Below are positions 35,750 through 45,624 of a DNA stretch of 64,000 bases, in pieces. The DNA is taken from positions 60,892 through 124,891 of the forward strand of contig DATGXG010000038.1 of NCBI GenBank assembly GCA_035299085.1, read 5' to 3'. Origin of the DNA: Bacteroidales bacterium. GTDB taxonomy: Bacteria > Bacteroidota > Bacteroidia > Bacteroidales > UBA10428. The position numbers and the translations under genes are program-made. Under the pieces are notes generated by a model. It was given only the letters and a program-made list of their open reading frames with translations. It had not been told where the DNA came from and did not search any database. Every line of letters begins with the position of its first letter. Position 1 is the first letter of the stretch.

Positions 35750-37096
35750 ATGAAAGTTACTATTTATCTGTACATGATGATCATGTTATGCATTGTCCTT
35801 CCTGTTCAGTCACAGGTTCAGCAGAACAATGAATCCATGAAATTTTCGCTTGAAGAAGCGAGGCAGTACGCACTTAAAAACAGTCCGGTATTGCTGAATT
35901 CTGCACGCGATGTTGAAATTGCCAAAAAGAAAATATGGGAAACTACAGCTGCCGGTTTACCGCAGGCAGTGTTAAACAGTTCATACAGCTATTCACCCAA
36001 ACTTGCCGGTTTAGGCCAGCTGTTTACAGGCGGTGATACAACAGGAGGCGGCGGAGGCAGTCCCTTCGGCAACTTCAACCCTGATGACCTGAAGACAAGC
36101 TTCTTCATGAATATACAGGTTTCTCAACTTATTTTCAACGGTCAGTATCTTGTCGGATTGAAAGCATCAAAAGTGTATTCGGGATTATCCGAACTTGCTG
36201 AGACAAAGTCGAAAACAGGTGTTGCAGAGAACATTACGAATACTTATTTCATGGTGCTCATCACCCGTGAAGCCAAGGAAATTCTTGATTCCACTCTTAA
36301 AACGGTTCAGAAAACGCTGTTCCAAACCCAACAATATTATCAGAACGGTTTTCTTGAATCAACCGATGTGGATCAGCTCAAAATTCTGGAGTCCAATATT
36401 AAAACCCGCTTATCGGTATCGGTCCGGCAGATTGATTTGATTGACAGGCTTCTTAAATTTCAGATGGGAATCCCCATCGATCAGCCGATTGAGTTAACTG
36501 ACCGTATTGAACCGCTTGTTGACGGCTTCCTGATGAACACTCAAAACCTGGATTCCTTCAGGCTTGAAAATAATATTGACTACCGGCTCCTGCTTACCCA
36601 GGAAAACCTTACCAAACTGAATTTGCAGGCGCAAAAATCGCAGTTCCTTCCTACAATTTCCGGTTTCTACCAGAGGTATGAAGACTTTGACAATAATTTA
36701 TTCAATGACCAGTCTGCCAATACTTTCGGTTTGACGCTTAATTTCCCATTATGGAGCAGCGGACAGCGCTTATCTCAGGTAAGTCAGAGAAAAATTGAAT
36801 ATCTGAAAGCTAAAACAAACACCGAAATGGCAGCTGAAAGCCTGATGATACAATATGAGACTGCCTTATCGGAATACTTATCCGCCAGGGATATTTACAC
36901 CATGCAAAAAGAAAACAGGGATCTTTCACTGAGAATATTCAAGAAATCGGTTACGAAATTTTCTGAAGGAGTCGGTTCAAGCCTTGACCTTAACCAGGCA
37001 CAAACACAATACCTGGATGCCGAAGGCCTGTATTTTAATTCAGTGCTTTCTTACGTATCCGCTAAAGCAAAACTAGAGACATTATTAGCGCAATAA
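35750..37096 (+). CDS. TolC-family outer-membrane efflux protein
   Basis: The outer-membrane channel of a tripartite efflux system, 448 residues. A signal peptide (MIMLCIVLPVQSQ) precedes two TolC-type alpha-helical hairpin repeats. Markers are MKFSLEEARQYALKNSPVLL at the start of repeat 1, LIFNGQYLVGLKASKVYSG, NTFGLTLNFPLWSSGQRLSQ in repeat 2 and the C-terminal VGSSLDLNQAQTQYLDAEG. A Gly-rich loop (GGDTTGGGGGS) interrupts the first repeat. It lies 2 bases before the adaptor gene. Confidence 0.93.
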   Translation: MKVTIYLYMMIMLCIVLPVQSQVQQNNESMKFSLEEARQYALKNSPVLLNSARDVEIAKKKIWETTAAGLPQAVLNSSYSYSPKLAGLGQLFTGGDTTGGGGGSPFGNFNPDDLKTSFFMNIQVSQLIFNGQYLVGLKASKVYSGLSELAETKSKTGVAENITNTYFMVLITREAKEILDSTLKTVQKTLFQTQQYYQNGFLESTDVDQLKILESNIKTRLSVSVRQIDLIDRLLKFQMGIPIDQPIELTDRIEPLVDGFLMNTQNLDSFRLENNIDYRLLLTQENLTKLNLQAQKSQFLPTISGFYQRYEDFDNNLFNDQSANTFGLTLNFPLWSSGQRLSQVSQRKIEYLKAKTNTEMAAESLMIQYETALSEYLSARDIYTMQKENRDLSLRIFKKSVTKFSEGVGSSLDLNQAQTQYLDAEGLYFNSVLSYVSAKAKLETLLAQ

Positions 37097-37098
37097 AA

Positions 37099-38241
37099 AT
37101 GAACAACACAAAAATGAACACAACCATGAAAACAAGAGTATTAATCCTTCTGACCTTTTTTATTATTGCATCATGCGGTGGCGGCGATAAAAAAGCCCAG
37201 CTCGAAGCATTAAAAAGCAAAAGAGACAAAATCAATGCACAGATAGAAAAACTTGAAGCAGAAATTGCCGCTTCGGGAGATTCAAACAGTATAAATGCAA
37301 AATCTACATTCGTAGCCATTGAGGAAGTAAAAGCCGCCGGCTTCAAACATTATATTGAGGTGCAGGGAAAACTCGACGGTGATCAGAATGTGGCCGTTTA
37401 TCCCGAAATGATGGGCAACCTGGTTGAAGTTACAGCCCGTGTTGGTCAACGCGTTAGTGCCGGGCAGGTACTTGCCCGCATGAATGATGCCGCCTACCAG
37501 GAGCAGTTAAAAGCTCTTCAAACAAACTACGACCTGGCAGTTGAAACATTCAAGAAACAGGAAAATCTCTGGAAGCAGCAGATCGGTTCTGAAATGCAAT
37601 ACCTCCAGGCTAAAACAGCCAAGGAGTCGCTTGAATCGCAAATTGCAGGTCTGCAAAAGCAAATCGACATGACAAGGATCACATCACCGATAACCGGTAA
37701 TGTTGAAGAATCAATGGTAAAAGTTGGCCAGGCAGTTTCTCCGCAGATGCCGGCATTCAGGGTTGTGAATTTCGGCGACCTGAAGGTGACTGCCGATGTG
37801 GCCGAAGCCTATACCGACAAAATCAACGTGGGCGATGAGGTTATTGTTTATCTTCCTGATATAAAGAAAGAAATCAATGCCAATGTCAGCTTTACCAGCA
37901 AATACATAAACCCCACAAACCGCACCTTTACTGTTGAGGCCCGTTTGAAAACAGGAAGCCAGGATCTGAAAGCCAACATGGTGGCTGTTCTGAAAATTAA
38001 CGATTACAATTCCAGGAATGCATTTGTAATCCCTGTAAACCTTGTAAGAAATGACAACAACGGAGAATTTGTGCTTGTGGCCAAAGAGGAAAATAACAAG
38101 TATATAGCCCGGAAGCAACAGGTTCAGACCGGACAGGTTTACAATGGACTGGCAGAGATTGTTAAAGGTCTCGAACCCGGCGAAAAGTTAATTACCGGAG
38201 GTTATCTTAACCTGAACGAAGGTGAATCGGTAAGGTTTTAA
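37099..38241 (+). CDS. RND efflux periplasmic adaptor lipoprotein
   Basis: The membrane-fusion protein that links the inner-membrane pump to TolC. The frame begins at 37099; the ATG at 37126 (MKTRVLILLTFFIIASC) gives the cleaner lipoprotein signal, with Cys in IIASC. An N-terminal coiled coil is followed by a biotinyl-lipoyl-like half (VYPEMMGNLVEVTARVGQRV and GQVLARMNDA), the alpha-helical hairpin (LWKQQIGSEMQYLQAKTAKE), the second lipoyl half (TSPITGNVEESMVKVGQAVS), a beta-barrel (PTNRTFTVEARL) and the membrane-proximal domain. It lies 18 bases ahead of the pump. Confidence 0.93.
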   Translation: MNNTKMNTTMKTRVLILLTFFIIASCGGGDKKAQLEALKSKRDKINAQIEKLEAEIAASGDSNSINAKSTFVAIEEVKAAGFKHYIEVQGKLDGDQNVAVYPEMMGNLVEVTARVGQRVSAGQVLARMNDAAYQEQLKALQTNYDLAVETFKKQENLWKQQIGSEMQYLQAKTAKESLESQIAGLQKQIDMTRITSPITGNVEESMVKVGQAVSPQMPAFRVVNFGDLKVTADVAEAYTDKINVGDEVIVYLPDIKKEINANVSFTSKYINPTNRTFTVEARLKTGSQDLKANMVAVLKINDYNSRNAFVIPVNLVRNDNNGEFVLVAKEENNKYIARKQQVQTGQVYNGLAEIVKGLEPGEKLITGGYLNLNEGESVRF

Positions 38242-38259
38242 CCCAAAAAATCCGTTATC

Positions 38260-41200
38260 ATGATAGGAAACTACAAAGAATTTAAGCCCACAAGCTGGTC
38301 GATTGACAATAAGACCAGCATGTACATGCTGGCTATCATCCTTGCAATTTTCGGGTTCATCAGTTATGCCACGATTCCAAAGGAACAGATACCTGAAATA
38401 AAACTTACCTATGTGGCGGTTTCGACCATTTATCCGGGTACATCGCCAAAGGATATGGAAAACTTCATTACAAGGCCGCTGGAGAAGAATATGAAATCGC
38501 TCGAAGACATGAAAACGATCACGAGCAATTCAGTCCAGGATTTTTCAATGATCCTTGTTGAATTCAACGCCGGTACGGATATAGTGGAGGCAAAACAGCG
38601 CGTTAAGGATGCCGTTGACAAAACAGCACGCGACCTTCCTAATGATCTCACTGATGATCCGACTGTTGCTGAAATCGATTTCTCGGATATTCCGATTATG
38701 AATATCAATATTTCGGGTAATTACAGCCTGGATAATCTAAAGGAATACGCTGACCTTATGCAGGACCGGATTGAACAGGTTCCTGAAATAACCCGCGTGG
38801 ATATTGTAGGTGCACTCGACAGGGAAATCCAGGTTAATGTGGACATGTACAAGATGCAGGCCGCTATGGTTACTTTCCGGGATATTGAAAACGCCATTAA
38901 AAGCGAAAACGTTACCATTTCCGGCGGAAACATCGATATGGAAGGAATGAGCCGCTCGGTGAGGGTTGTAGGTGAATTTGTAAACGCCGATGTGATCAAA
39001 AACATCACGCTTACTTCTTCAAGCGGAGCCATTGTCCGGCTCTCAGATATCGCCGAAATAAAGGATTCTCACAAAAAGGCCGAAAGCTATTCAAGGTTAT
39101 TCGGAAAAAATGTGGTAACACTGAATGTGATCAAAAAAAGTGGTGAAAACCTGATTCACGCAGCCGACCAGATTAATGTCATCCTGGATGACATGAAAGG
39201 AACTGATTTGCCTAAAGATCTGAATATTGTGATCTCAGGCGACCAGTCATATTTCACAAAGAACATTCTTAAGGAACTCAATAACACCATCATAATCGGT
39301 TTTATCCTGGTTACGATTGTGCTGATGTTCTTTATGGGTTTGACCAATGCGATTTTCGTGGGGTTCTCTGTTCCGCTATCCATGGCCCTGGCATATGTTT
39401 TCCTACCTGTATACGGGTTCACCCTGAATATGCTTGTGATGTTCTCATTCATTTTTGCCCTTGGTATTGTAGTGGATGATGCCATTGTAGTAATTGAAAA
39501 CACGCACCGGATTTTCAAAAAAACGGGCATGGATATTAAAAATTCAGCCAAAGCAGCGGCCGGTGAGGTATTTGTTCCGATTCTTTCAGGAACAATGACT
39601 ACACTTGCGCCGTTCATTCCGCTTGCTTTCTGGCCTGGTGTAGTGGGTAAATTCATGTATTATATTCCGATTACCCTTATCACCACCCTGATTGCTTCAC
39701 TGCTTATAGCATACCTTCTTAATCCCGTGTTTGCTGTTTCATTTATGAAACCTGATGAAGAAGAAGGGGAAGTAAGAGACCGCAGGAAAATTCTGAAAAC
39801 CGGTCTGATCATTTTCCTTATTTCAGCATTATTTTATATACCGGGATTCGCCGGAATGAAGTTCTTCATGGGTTTAGCCAACCTGGGTGTATTCATTGCC
39901 CTGAGTTATGTAGCTCACAACCTTTGGATGTGGAAAGTACTGCTTAAATTCCAGCAACGCGTTATTCCGGGTATGCTTGAGAATTATGAAAAGGCATTGC
40001 GCTGGGCACTGAAAGGAAAACGGCCGAAGAGGCTGCTGTGGGAATTGATAGGGCTCTTTGTCCTCAGTCTTTTCATTTTTGTATGGAGTAAACCCAATGT
40101 GCTTTTCTTCCCGGAGGGTGATCCCATGTCGATTTATGTTGAAATAAAAATGCCAATCGGTACCGAAGTGAATGTTACCGACTCCGTTGCCAGGGTCGTC
40201 GAATCCAAAGTGAACAAAGTTCTGGGCGAAAACAACCCGATCGTTGAATCGGTAATCACAAACGTTGCCAAGAATGCCACTTCTGAAATGTTTGCTTCCG
40301 GTGACCAGGCTAATTCTAACCTGGCAAGGATTTCAATAAACTTTGTGGAGTTCGCCAAACGTCATGGTCAGAAAACGACGCCCTATGTTGATAAAATAAG
40401 GGAAGAAGTCAGGAATATTGCAGGTGCCGAAATAACAGTTAACAAGGAAAGCAATGGCCCGCCTGTCGGCAAGCCCATAAACATTGAGGTTTCGGGTGAA
40501 AACCTGGATGAGCTCATCGCCACAACGGATAAATTGTCGCGTTTTATTGATTCAATAGGAATAGACGGTATAGAAGACCTCAAATCGGACTTTGAAACCT
40601 TCAAACCTGAACTGATAGTTAATATTGACCGTGAGCGTGCCAACCGGGAGGGGATTACAACCGGTCAGATCGGAATGGAACTCAGAACGGCCATAACTGG
40701 TAATGAAGTATCCAAATTCCGTGAAGAAGAAGATCAGTATCCTATACAATTGCGTTACAGCGAATACCAGCGTGAGAATATCGACAGGCTTATGAACCTG
40801 AAGATAACTTTTATGGATATGGCAAGCGGACGCCTCAAGAGCATTCCGTTGTCCTCTGTGGCTTCGATAAAATACCAGAACACATACGGGGGTATCAAAA
40901 GGAAGGATCTGAAACGGGTAATCACGCTGTCGTCAAACCTGTTGTCGGGTTATAACTCCAACGCGGTGAACCAAAAGATCCGCCAGGCTCTTCCGAAATT
41001 TGAAAAACCGGAATCCATTGAAATATCCATTACAGGGGAACAGGAAGACCAGGCTGAAAACATGGTATTTCTCGGTAAAGCTTTGCTGCTTTCCATATTC
41101 CTGGTTTTGTTCATTCTCGTAACCCAGTTTAATTCAAAAAGCAAACCGGTAATTATCCTTTCGGAAATCCTTTTCAGTATTATCGGTGTAATCCTCGGAT

Positions 41201-41688
41201 TCACGCTGTTTAATATGGATTATTCCATCATCATGTCAGGTATGGGTATTGTTGCACTGGCCGGTATTGTGGTACGTAACGGAATATTGCTTGTTGAATT
41301 CACCGACAGGCTGAAGGAAGGCGGTATGCGGACACGCGAAGCCATTGTACAGGGCGGAAAAGTCAGGATCACTCCGATTGTGCTGACCGCTACAGCCACC
41401 ATTCTGGGTCTTATTCCGCTGGCCATCGGTTTTAATATTAATTTCGCCACCCTGCTTACTGATTTAAGCCCGCAGCTACATATCGGAAGTGACACAAAGG
41501 ATTTCTTCGGGGCCCTGGCATGGACAATCATTTTTGGTTTGTCGTTTGCGACAGTTCTGACTCTTCTGTTTATACCCGTAATGTATAAGATTCTGTGGGT
41601 AGCGAAGATTAATATGTGGCGCAGATCACATCACAGGAGGCTGAGGAGAGAGGAGAGAGAAGAGAGGAGAGCGCTGAGAGCCCGGTAG
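38260..41688 (+). CDS. RND-family efflux pump (inner-membrane permease)
   Basis: A proton-driven multidrug-type RND transporter of 1,142 residues. It has the usual two halves: TM1 (SMYMLAIILAIFGFI), a porter domain, TM2-6, a second TM block starting near 590, a second porter domain and TM8-12. The TM4 proton relay region reads VDDAIVVIENTHRI with two Asp. TM2 begins NTIIIGFILVTIVLMFFMG. It groups with the Bacteroidota HAE-type pumps. It is longer than AcrB mainly through a cytoplasmic insert near 500-590 and a basic tail (RRSHHRRLRREEREERR). The substrate is unknown. It ends the TetR-TolC-adaptor operon. Confidence 0.94.
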   Translation: MIGNYKEFKPTSWSIDNKTSMYMLAIILAIFGFISYATIPKEQIPEIKLTYVAVSTIYPGTSPKDMENFITRPLEKNMKSLEDMKTITSNSVQDFSMILVEFNAGTDIVEAKQRVKDAVDKTARDLPNDLTDDPTVAEIDFSDIPIMNINISGNYSLDNLKEYADLMQDRIEQVPEITRVDIVGALDREIQVNVDMYKMQAAMVTFRDIENAIKSENVTISGGNIDMEGMSRSVRVVGEFVNADVIKNITLTSSSGAIVRLSDIAEIKDSHKKAESYSRLFGKNVVTLNVIKKSGENLIHAADQINVILDDMKGTDLPKDLNIVISGDQSYFTKNILKELNNTIIIGFILVTIVLMFFMGLTNAIFVGFSVPLSMALAYVFLPVYGFTLNMLVMFSFIFALGIVVDDAIVVIENTHRIFKKTGMDIKNSAKAAAGEVFVPILSGTMTTLAPFIPLAFWPGVVGKFMYYIPITLITTLIASLLIAYLLNPVFAVSFMKPDEEEGEVRDRRKILKTGLIIFLISALFYIPGFAGMKFFMGLANLGVFIALSYVAHNLWMWKVLLKFQQRVIPGMLENYEKALRWALKGKRPKRLLWELIGLFVLSLFIFVWSKPNVLFFPEGDPMSIYVEIKMPIGTEVNVTDSVARVVESKVNKVLGENNPIVESVITNVAKNATSEMFASGDQANSNLARISINFVEFAKRHGQKTTPYVDKIREEVRNIAGAEITVNKESNGPPVGKPINIEVSGENLDELIATTDKLSRFIDSIGIDGIEDLKSDFETFKPELIVNIDRERANREGITTGQIGMELRTAITGNEVSKFREEEDQYPIQLRYSEYQRENIDRLMNLKITFMDMASGRLKSIPLSSVASIKYQNTYGGIKRKDLKRVITLSSNLLSGYNSNAVNQKIRQALPKFEKPESIEISITGEQEDQAENMVFLGKALLLSIFLVLFILVTQFNSKSKPVIILSEILFSIIGVILGFTLFNMDYSIIMSGMGIVALAGIVVRNGILLVEFTDRLKEGGMRTREAIVQGGKVRITPIVLTATATILGLIPLAIGFNINFATLLTDLSPQLHIGSDTKDFFGALAWTIIFGLSFATVLTLLFIPVMYKILWVAKINMWRRSHHRRLRREEREERRALRAR

Positions 41689-41694
41689 GGAGTA

Positions 41695-41757
41695 AGGAGT
41701 ATGGAGTAGGGAGTAAGGAGTAAGACCTGACAGAGTCCGGAGGACCTGTCAGAGTCT
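41695..41757. repeat. GGAGTA microsatellite plus CTGACAG palindrome
   Basis: A run of GGAGTAAGGAGTATGGAGTA-type units directly after the RND pump stop leads into the 35-bp palindrome at 41723-41757. That palindrome is identical to the copy at 34116-34150. Confidence 0.8.
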
Positions 41758-41782
41758 GATTTAATAACACAGCTTAGAGCCA

Positions 41783-41817
41783 AAAGGCGTAGTTTATAAC
41801 TGCGCCTTTGCTTTTTA
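41783..41817 (+). terminator. Terminator of the efflux operon
   Basis: AAAGGCGTAG pairs with CTGCGCCTTT (one G-U) around a 7-base loop and is followed by GCTTTTT. It lies about 95 bases past the RND pump stop and touches the stop codon of the convergent glycosidase-like gene. Confidence 0.75.
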
Positions 41818-43959
41818 TGGTAATTTATTTATTCCTTCATATCTGACCTTCCACGTTCCGTTCTTAGGGAAACCGGGAAGATCGGTACGGGAATTATCAA
41901 AACCTGCACACATAATGGCAATGGCGGTGAGCAAACCGCCATTGCCGGGCAGGTAAACCCTCAGCCGGTCGTTCTGGTAATTATGGCCGTTCGGAAGCCA
42001 TGTATTGGATCCGGTTTTCATAAAAAGCGCATCAACAGCCTTTTCAGGCATACCAAGGCGGGTAGCTGCCATGGCAACCATCGGAAAATCCCATCCCCGG
42101 GTTTCATTCCAGTTCCAGTTGTTCCACACAAAATCAAATGTTTTTCTCATCACTGCTGTATCCACAAGCCTGCTTTGCGGCAACATACCATAAGCAGCGA
42201 GCACAACAGGATGGTCTGTCAGAAACCTCGGATTAGTATAAGAATCAGGGGCCGTTTCAGTGGCAAGGTAAATATTACCCGATTTTGGCAAAGGCGATAA
42301 CTGAACCAGCACGCTGTCCCACTCCTGGTTTCTTTGTATTCCCAGCCGTTCCCGCCATTTCTGTGCGGTGGCAAGACCATAATACCAGTAAGCCAGCTCA
42401 AAAGAAGGATTCAGTGTGGTTTCAGGAGGATATCGTTCCTGTGCAGGAATAAGGGTCGGTCCAAGTACAAACCGATTGTTTACCCTGTCGCGCCAGGCAT
42501 ATGAAGCCATAAAATCAGCCGTGGCAAAAACAAGACCTGCATATTTTCTCACCGTCTCAACATCCGGTTTGCTGCGGTAGCACAATTCTGCCAGGTATAT
42601 GACATGAGGTTGCTGCCATATCAGGAAGCTTCCTATATCTGAAGGACTGTCATTACCGTAAGGATCAGTCATTTTAGGCCACCTGTATCCGCGAAAACCC
42701 TGGCGATCTGCCGTGTTAAATGCATTCTCCGAAATTCGCAGGTAATATCCCAGGCTTTTCTCGAGCAATGCAGTGCGTTGCCAGAGTGCAAAATGTGCCG
42801 ACTGCCACCAGTGCATTTCGAGATGGAATTTGCCGTACGAGCTGTTGTATGTAAGGCCTGTTTCCTGGGGTGGCAGTATTCCGGAGCACTGTATTTTAGT
42901 AAGATATTGCGACAGCACAACCCGTCGTTCCAGCTCAGCAGCCCGCGGGTCAGTACTTCCGCTGAAATCGACCGCCCCACCGGCCGACCAGAAAGCTTCC
43001 CAGAGAACCCGGTTATTGCGCTCGGTGGTTTCGAAATCAGGAACGGATGTTTCTGTCACCTCCGGTGAAAATAAGCAACTGATGGTAAATGAGTCCCGAA
43101 GAGAATCCGGAACAATTATAAAATCATGTGCTGCATTCTTCAATAGCCGGGCTTTCCCCTTCCAAGCCAGGTTAGCGCTGTAAAATGTTGAATCCATCCT
43201 TCGGTTTATTATAACCGAGGTATCGGTTGCATAGCGAGGCAGGGATATATGACGCTCAGGCCGGGTCCAGTCGCAGCCTTCGTCAGTATGCTGCCCCGAT
43301 GGGTAAGGAAACCGGATTCTTACCCTGAGAAGACCTTTTGAAATCAGAGGAGATACAATTTTTGCCGAAACCACGTCCATTTCCTGGTGGGCATAGGTAA
43401 TCACTTTCACAGCGTATCCTTCAGCAATAAAGGCGCTTTCAATTTTTCCGCTCCACGGGTTAAGCGACTGGCTGACAAAATCAATGTCACGGGGGTTTAC
43501 AGGGCTTCCGTCGGGATGTATCAGATCTAGGCCAAGCATTCCGAGGTGTACCCTGTGCGGATTCTGTCTGAAATAATCAGCGGCGGCTTCCTTTCGGGAT
43601 GTGTTATTCCACTCGACATTATAGGATACTTTACGACCGTGGTAATTGTAATTTTTCAGGCATTCGTTAATATTGTAATTATGAATATTCGGAAAGCTGT
43701 GCCAGCCCCAGTTTGAATAACTGCCGAGAGGAATCCCGTTTTCATATAACTCCGGGTAAGTCTGCAGTCCTGTAAAATCAACTGTAAATGCAAATCCGCC
43801 ATTGCCCACAGTAAGTGAAGACACTGAATCGACCGTGGTTATATTCACAATATGTCTTTCTACAAGCGCCTTGCGATCGATTTTTTCAACGGGCTGAAGG
43901 TGGGTGCAAGCGGTGAAAAAAGTGAAAAGTAAGATCGGTATATTTTTTACAATGGTCAT
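41815..43959 (-). CDS. Putative six-hairpin glycosidase-like lipoprotein, 714 aa
   Basis: A large exported protein with a lipoprotein signal (LLFTFFTAC). The opening VSSLTVGNGGFAFTVDFTGL, the LYENGIPLGSYSNWGWHSFP segment and a C-terminal helical half with WWQSAHFALWQR, GFRGYRWPKMTDP and RGWDFPMVAMAATRLG are the pattern of (alpha/alpha)6-barrel glycoside hydrolases related to GH65/GH95/GH15. The candidate acid residues (for example Glu in LEMHWW and Asp in MTDPYG) cannot be fixed by eye. I do not recognise a named subfamily. Single gene; convergent with the RND pump gene. Confidence 0.55.
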   Translation of the reverse strand: MTIVKNIPILLFTFFTACTHLQPVEKIDRKALVERHIVNITTVDSVSSLTVGNGGFAFTVDFTGLQTYPELYENGIPLGSYSNWGWHSFPNIHNYNINECLKNYNYHGRKVSYNVEWNNTSRKEAAADYFRQNPHRVHLGMLGLDLIHPDGSPVNPRDIDFVSQSLNPWSGKIESAFIAEGYAVKVITYAHQEMDVVSAKIVSPLISKGLLRVRIRFPYPSGQHTDEGCDWTRPERHISLPRYATDTSVIINRRMDSTFYSANLAWKGKARLLKNAAHDFIIVPDSLRDSFTISCLFSPEVTETSVPDFETTERNNRVLWEAFWSAGGAVDFSGSTDPRAAELERRVVLSQYLTKIQCSGILPPQETGLTYNSSYGKFHLEMHWWQSAHFALWQRTALLEKSLGYYLRISENAFNTADRQGFRGYRWPKMTDPYGNDSPSDIGSFLIWQQPHVIYLAELCYRSKPDVETVRKYAGLVFATADFMASYAWRDRVNNRFVLGPTLIPAQERYPPETTLNPSFELAYWYYGLATAQKWRERLGIQRNQEWDSVLVQLSPLPKSGNIYLATETAPDSYTNPRFLTDHPVVLAAYGMLPQSRLVDTAVMRKTFDFVWNNWNWNETRGWDFPMVAMAATRLGMPEKAVDALFMKTGSNTWLPNGHNYQNDRLRVYLPGNGGLLTAIAIMCAGFDNSRTDLPGFPKNGTWKVRYEGINKLP

Positions 43960-44029
43960 TTTAGTCTGTTGGTCTGTTGGTAAAACTTCTTAAATCGTAA
44001 ATCAGTGTTCGGCGTTCGGTGTTGATTTT

Positions 44030-44122
44030 CAGGGACCTTAGGGACGATAGGGACTATAGGGACCGCAGGTATCCAGTATCTAGTATCCAGTATCCAGCGT
44101 CCAGTATCCAGCATCCAGCATA
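44030..44122. repeat. GGGAC and TATCCAG microsatellites
   Basis: Units of GGGACNATA are followed by about eight units of the GTATCCA/GCATCCA type. The run lies in the divergent gap between the glycosidase-like gene and the DMT transporter gene. It resembles the TACTGGA run at 13525 in reverse complement. Confidence 0.75.
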
Positions 44123-44228
44123 TATAGCCTATACTAACAAATCAATTCTCAATTCGTCGAATTAAAGATAACGAATCCTTTCCTTCTATCCCCAAATTCT
44201 CTATATCTTTACGGCCTTTGAAAACGAA

Positions 44229-45125
44229 ATGATTTCTCATCACTACGGTGAAATTGCCGCTCTCATTGTGGCTTTCTTTTGGTCGATCACAGCACTTGCC
44301 TTTGAATCGGCCAGCCGGAAAGTAGGTTCAATACCGGTAAATATTATCCGGCTGGTTATAGGATTTACTTTTTTAAGCCTGCTGAACTTGGTTGTACGCG
44401 GCATTCCTTTCCCGTATGATGCCTCAGCCCACAACTGGATCTGGCTTTCAATCTCAGGCCTTATCGGTTTTGTAATCGGCGATTTTTTCCTGTTGAAATC
44501 ATTCACGATTATCGGTTCATGGTTTGCCATGCTCGTTATGACCCTGGCACCTCCCATGGCTGCCATTTTCGGTTGGTTTTTACTTGATGAACATCTGGGA
44601 TGGATCTCCATCAGTGGAATTGTGATCACAATGCTCGGTATTGTTGTAGCCATGCTTCACAGGGACAAGGAAAGCAGGAAATTCAAATCGAGCAAACCTT
44701 TGCTGGGACTTCTGTATGCGTTTGGCGGTGCGTTGGGACAAGCCCTGGGCATTGTGTTCAGCAAGTACGGCATGGAACAGTACAGTCCATTTGCCGCCAC
44801 ACAAATCAGGGTTTTTATGGGAATTATCGGACTTATTATAATCATTACCCTGATGAAAAAATGGGTCCCTGTTTTTGAAGCGCTTAAGCACAAAAAAGCT
44901 ATGACACATGTGACAGTCGGAGCTTTTTTCGGGCCTTTCCTGGGAGTTTCCTTTTCGCTCATTGCCATCCGCTATACCTCAACGGGAATAGCATCAACCA
45001 TTATGGCCATGGTTCCTATTTTCATCATACCGCCGAGTGTGTGGTATTTTAAACATAAAATCACACTCCGAGAAATCATCGGCACACTGATAAGCCTTGC
45101 GGGCGTGACCCTTTTCTTCCTTTAA
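44229..45125 (+). CDS. DMT-superfamily (EamA) transporter
   Basis: A 298-residue exporter-like membrane protein with ten predicted helices in two EamA repeats. Repeat 1 opens with GEIAALIVAFFWSITALAFE and contains IGFVIGDFFLLKSF and WFAMLVMTLAPPMAAIFGWF. Repeat 2 begins PLLGLLYAFGGALGQALGIV and ends with GTLISLAGVTLFFL. The family moves small metabolites such as amino acids or nucleosides; the substrate cannot be told. Its stop lies 31 bases before the next gene, so the two may be co-transcribed. Confidence 0.92.
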   Translation: MISHHYGEIAALIVAFFWSITALAFESASRKVGSIPVNIIRLVIGFTFLSLLNLVVRGIPFPYDASAHNWIWLSISGLIGFVIGDFFLLKSFTIIGSWFAMLVMTLAPPMAAIFGWFLLDEHLGWISISGIVITMLGIVVAMLHRDKESRKFKSSKPLLGLLYAFGGALGQALGIVFSKYGMEQYSPFAATQIRVFMGIIGLIIIITLMKKWVPVFEALKHKKAMTHVTVGAFFGPFLGVSFSLIAIRYTSTGIASTIMAMVPIFIIPPSVWYFKHKITLREIIGTLISLAGVTLFFL

Positions 45126-45156
45126 AAACTGTATTGACAAATTAAATAATAAAACT

Positions 45157-45624
45157 ATGAGCGATTACCTGAGAAGATTTATTAAATTCATTTTATATAT
45201 GGCTGTAATCTTTACAGTTGTATTGGTTGTTGTTCCTTTGCTTACACATGAAAAGCCAACCGTCAATTTTTTTGAGGCGTTTACCGACAAGCATTACATG
45301 CCGCTGACGATCCTGATTGTTGTTTATTCATTTCTTTATCCGCTGGTTGCTTTCACCCGTGTAAAACGCCATCTCAACGGCACATTTGCCGAGAACCGTG
45401 CTGTTTTCGAAAAAGTACTTGAAAATCTGCAATATGTAAAAACAATAGATTCACCGGATAAAATCGTATATAGGAAAAAATCAGGCTTTGCCCGCTTTGC
45501 TCAATGGTGGGAAGATGGGGTGGTGATACTTCCGAATGAAAATCCGGTTATCCTTTCAGGCCTGCGTAAATCGGTAGCCCGTGTAGACAGGATGATTGAC
45601 AGGGAATTAATGAAGAACGAATGA
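45157..45624 (+). CDS. Hypothetical two-helix membrane protein, 155 aa
   Basis: I do not recognise a named family. It has two hydrophobic helices (KFILYMAVIFTVVLVVVPLL at about 9-28 and MPLTILIVVYSFLYPLVAFT at about 46-66) and a cytoplasmic C-terminal domain of about 85 residues. That domain has a helix (FAENRAVFEKVLENL) and a strand-rich end (KIVYRKKSGFARFAQWWEDG and VVILPNENPVILSGLRK). It lies 31 bases after the DMT transporter gene on the same strand. A microsatellite hairpin follows its stop. Confidence 0.75.
   Translation: MSDYLRRFIKFILYMAVIFTVVLVVVPLLTHEKPTVNFFEAFTDKHYMPLTILIVVYSFLYPLVAFTRVKRHLNGTFAENRAVFEKVLENLQYVKTIDSPDKIVYRKKSGFARFAQWWEDGVVILPNENPVILSGLRKSVARVDRMIDRELMKNE

Noticed and set aside
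44580..44968. Minus-strand frames of 103-109 codons within the DMT transporter gene
   Set aside because: Antisense to transmembrane helices of a clear EamA protein.
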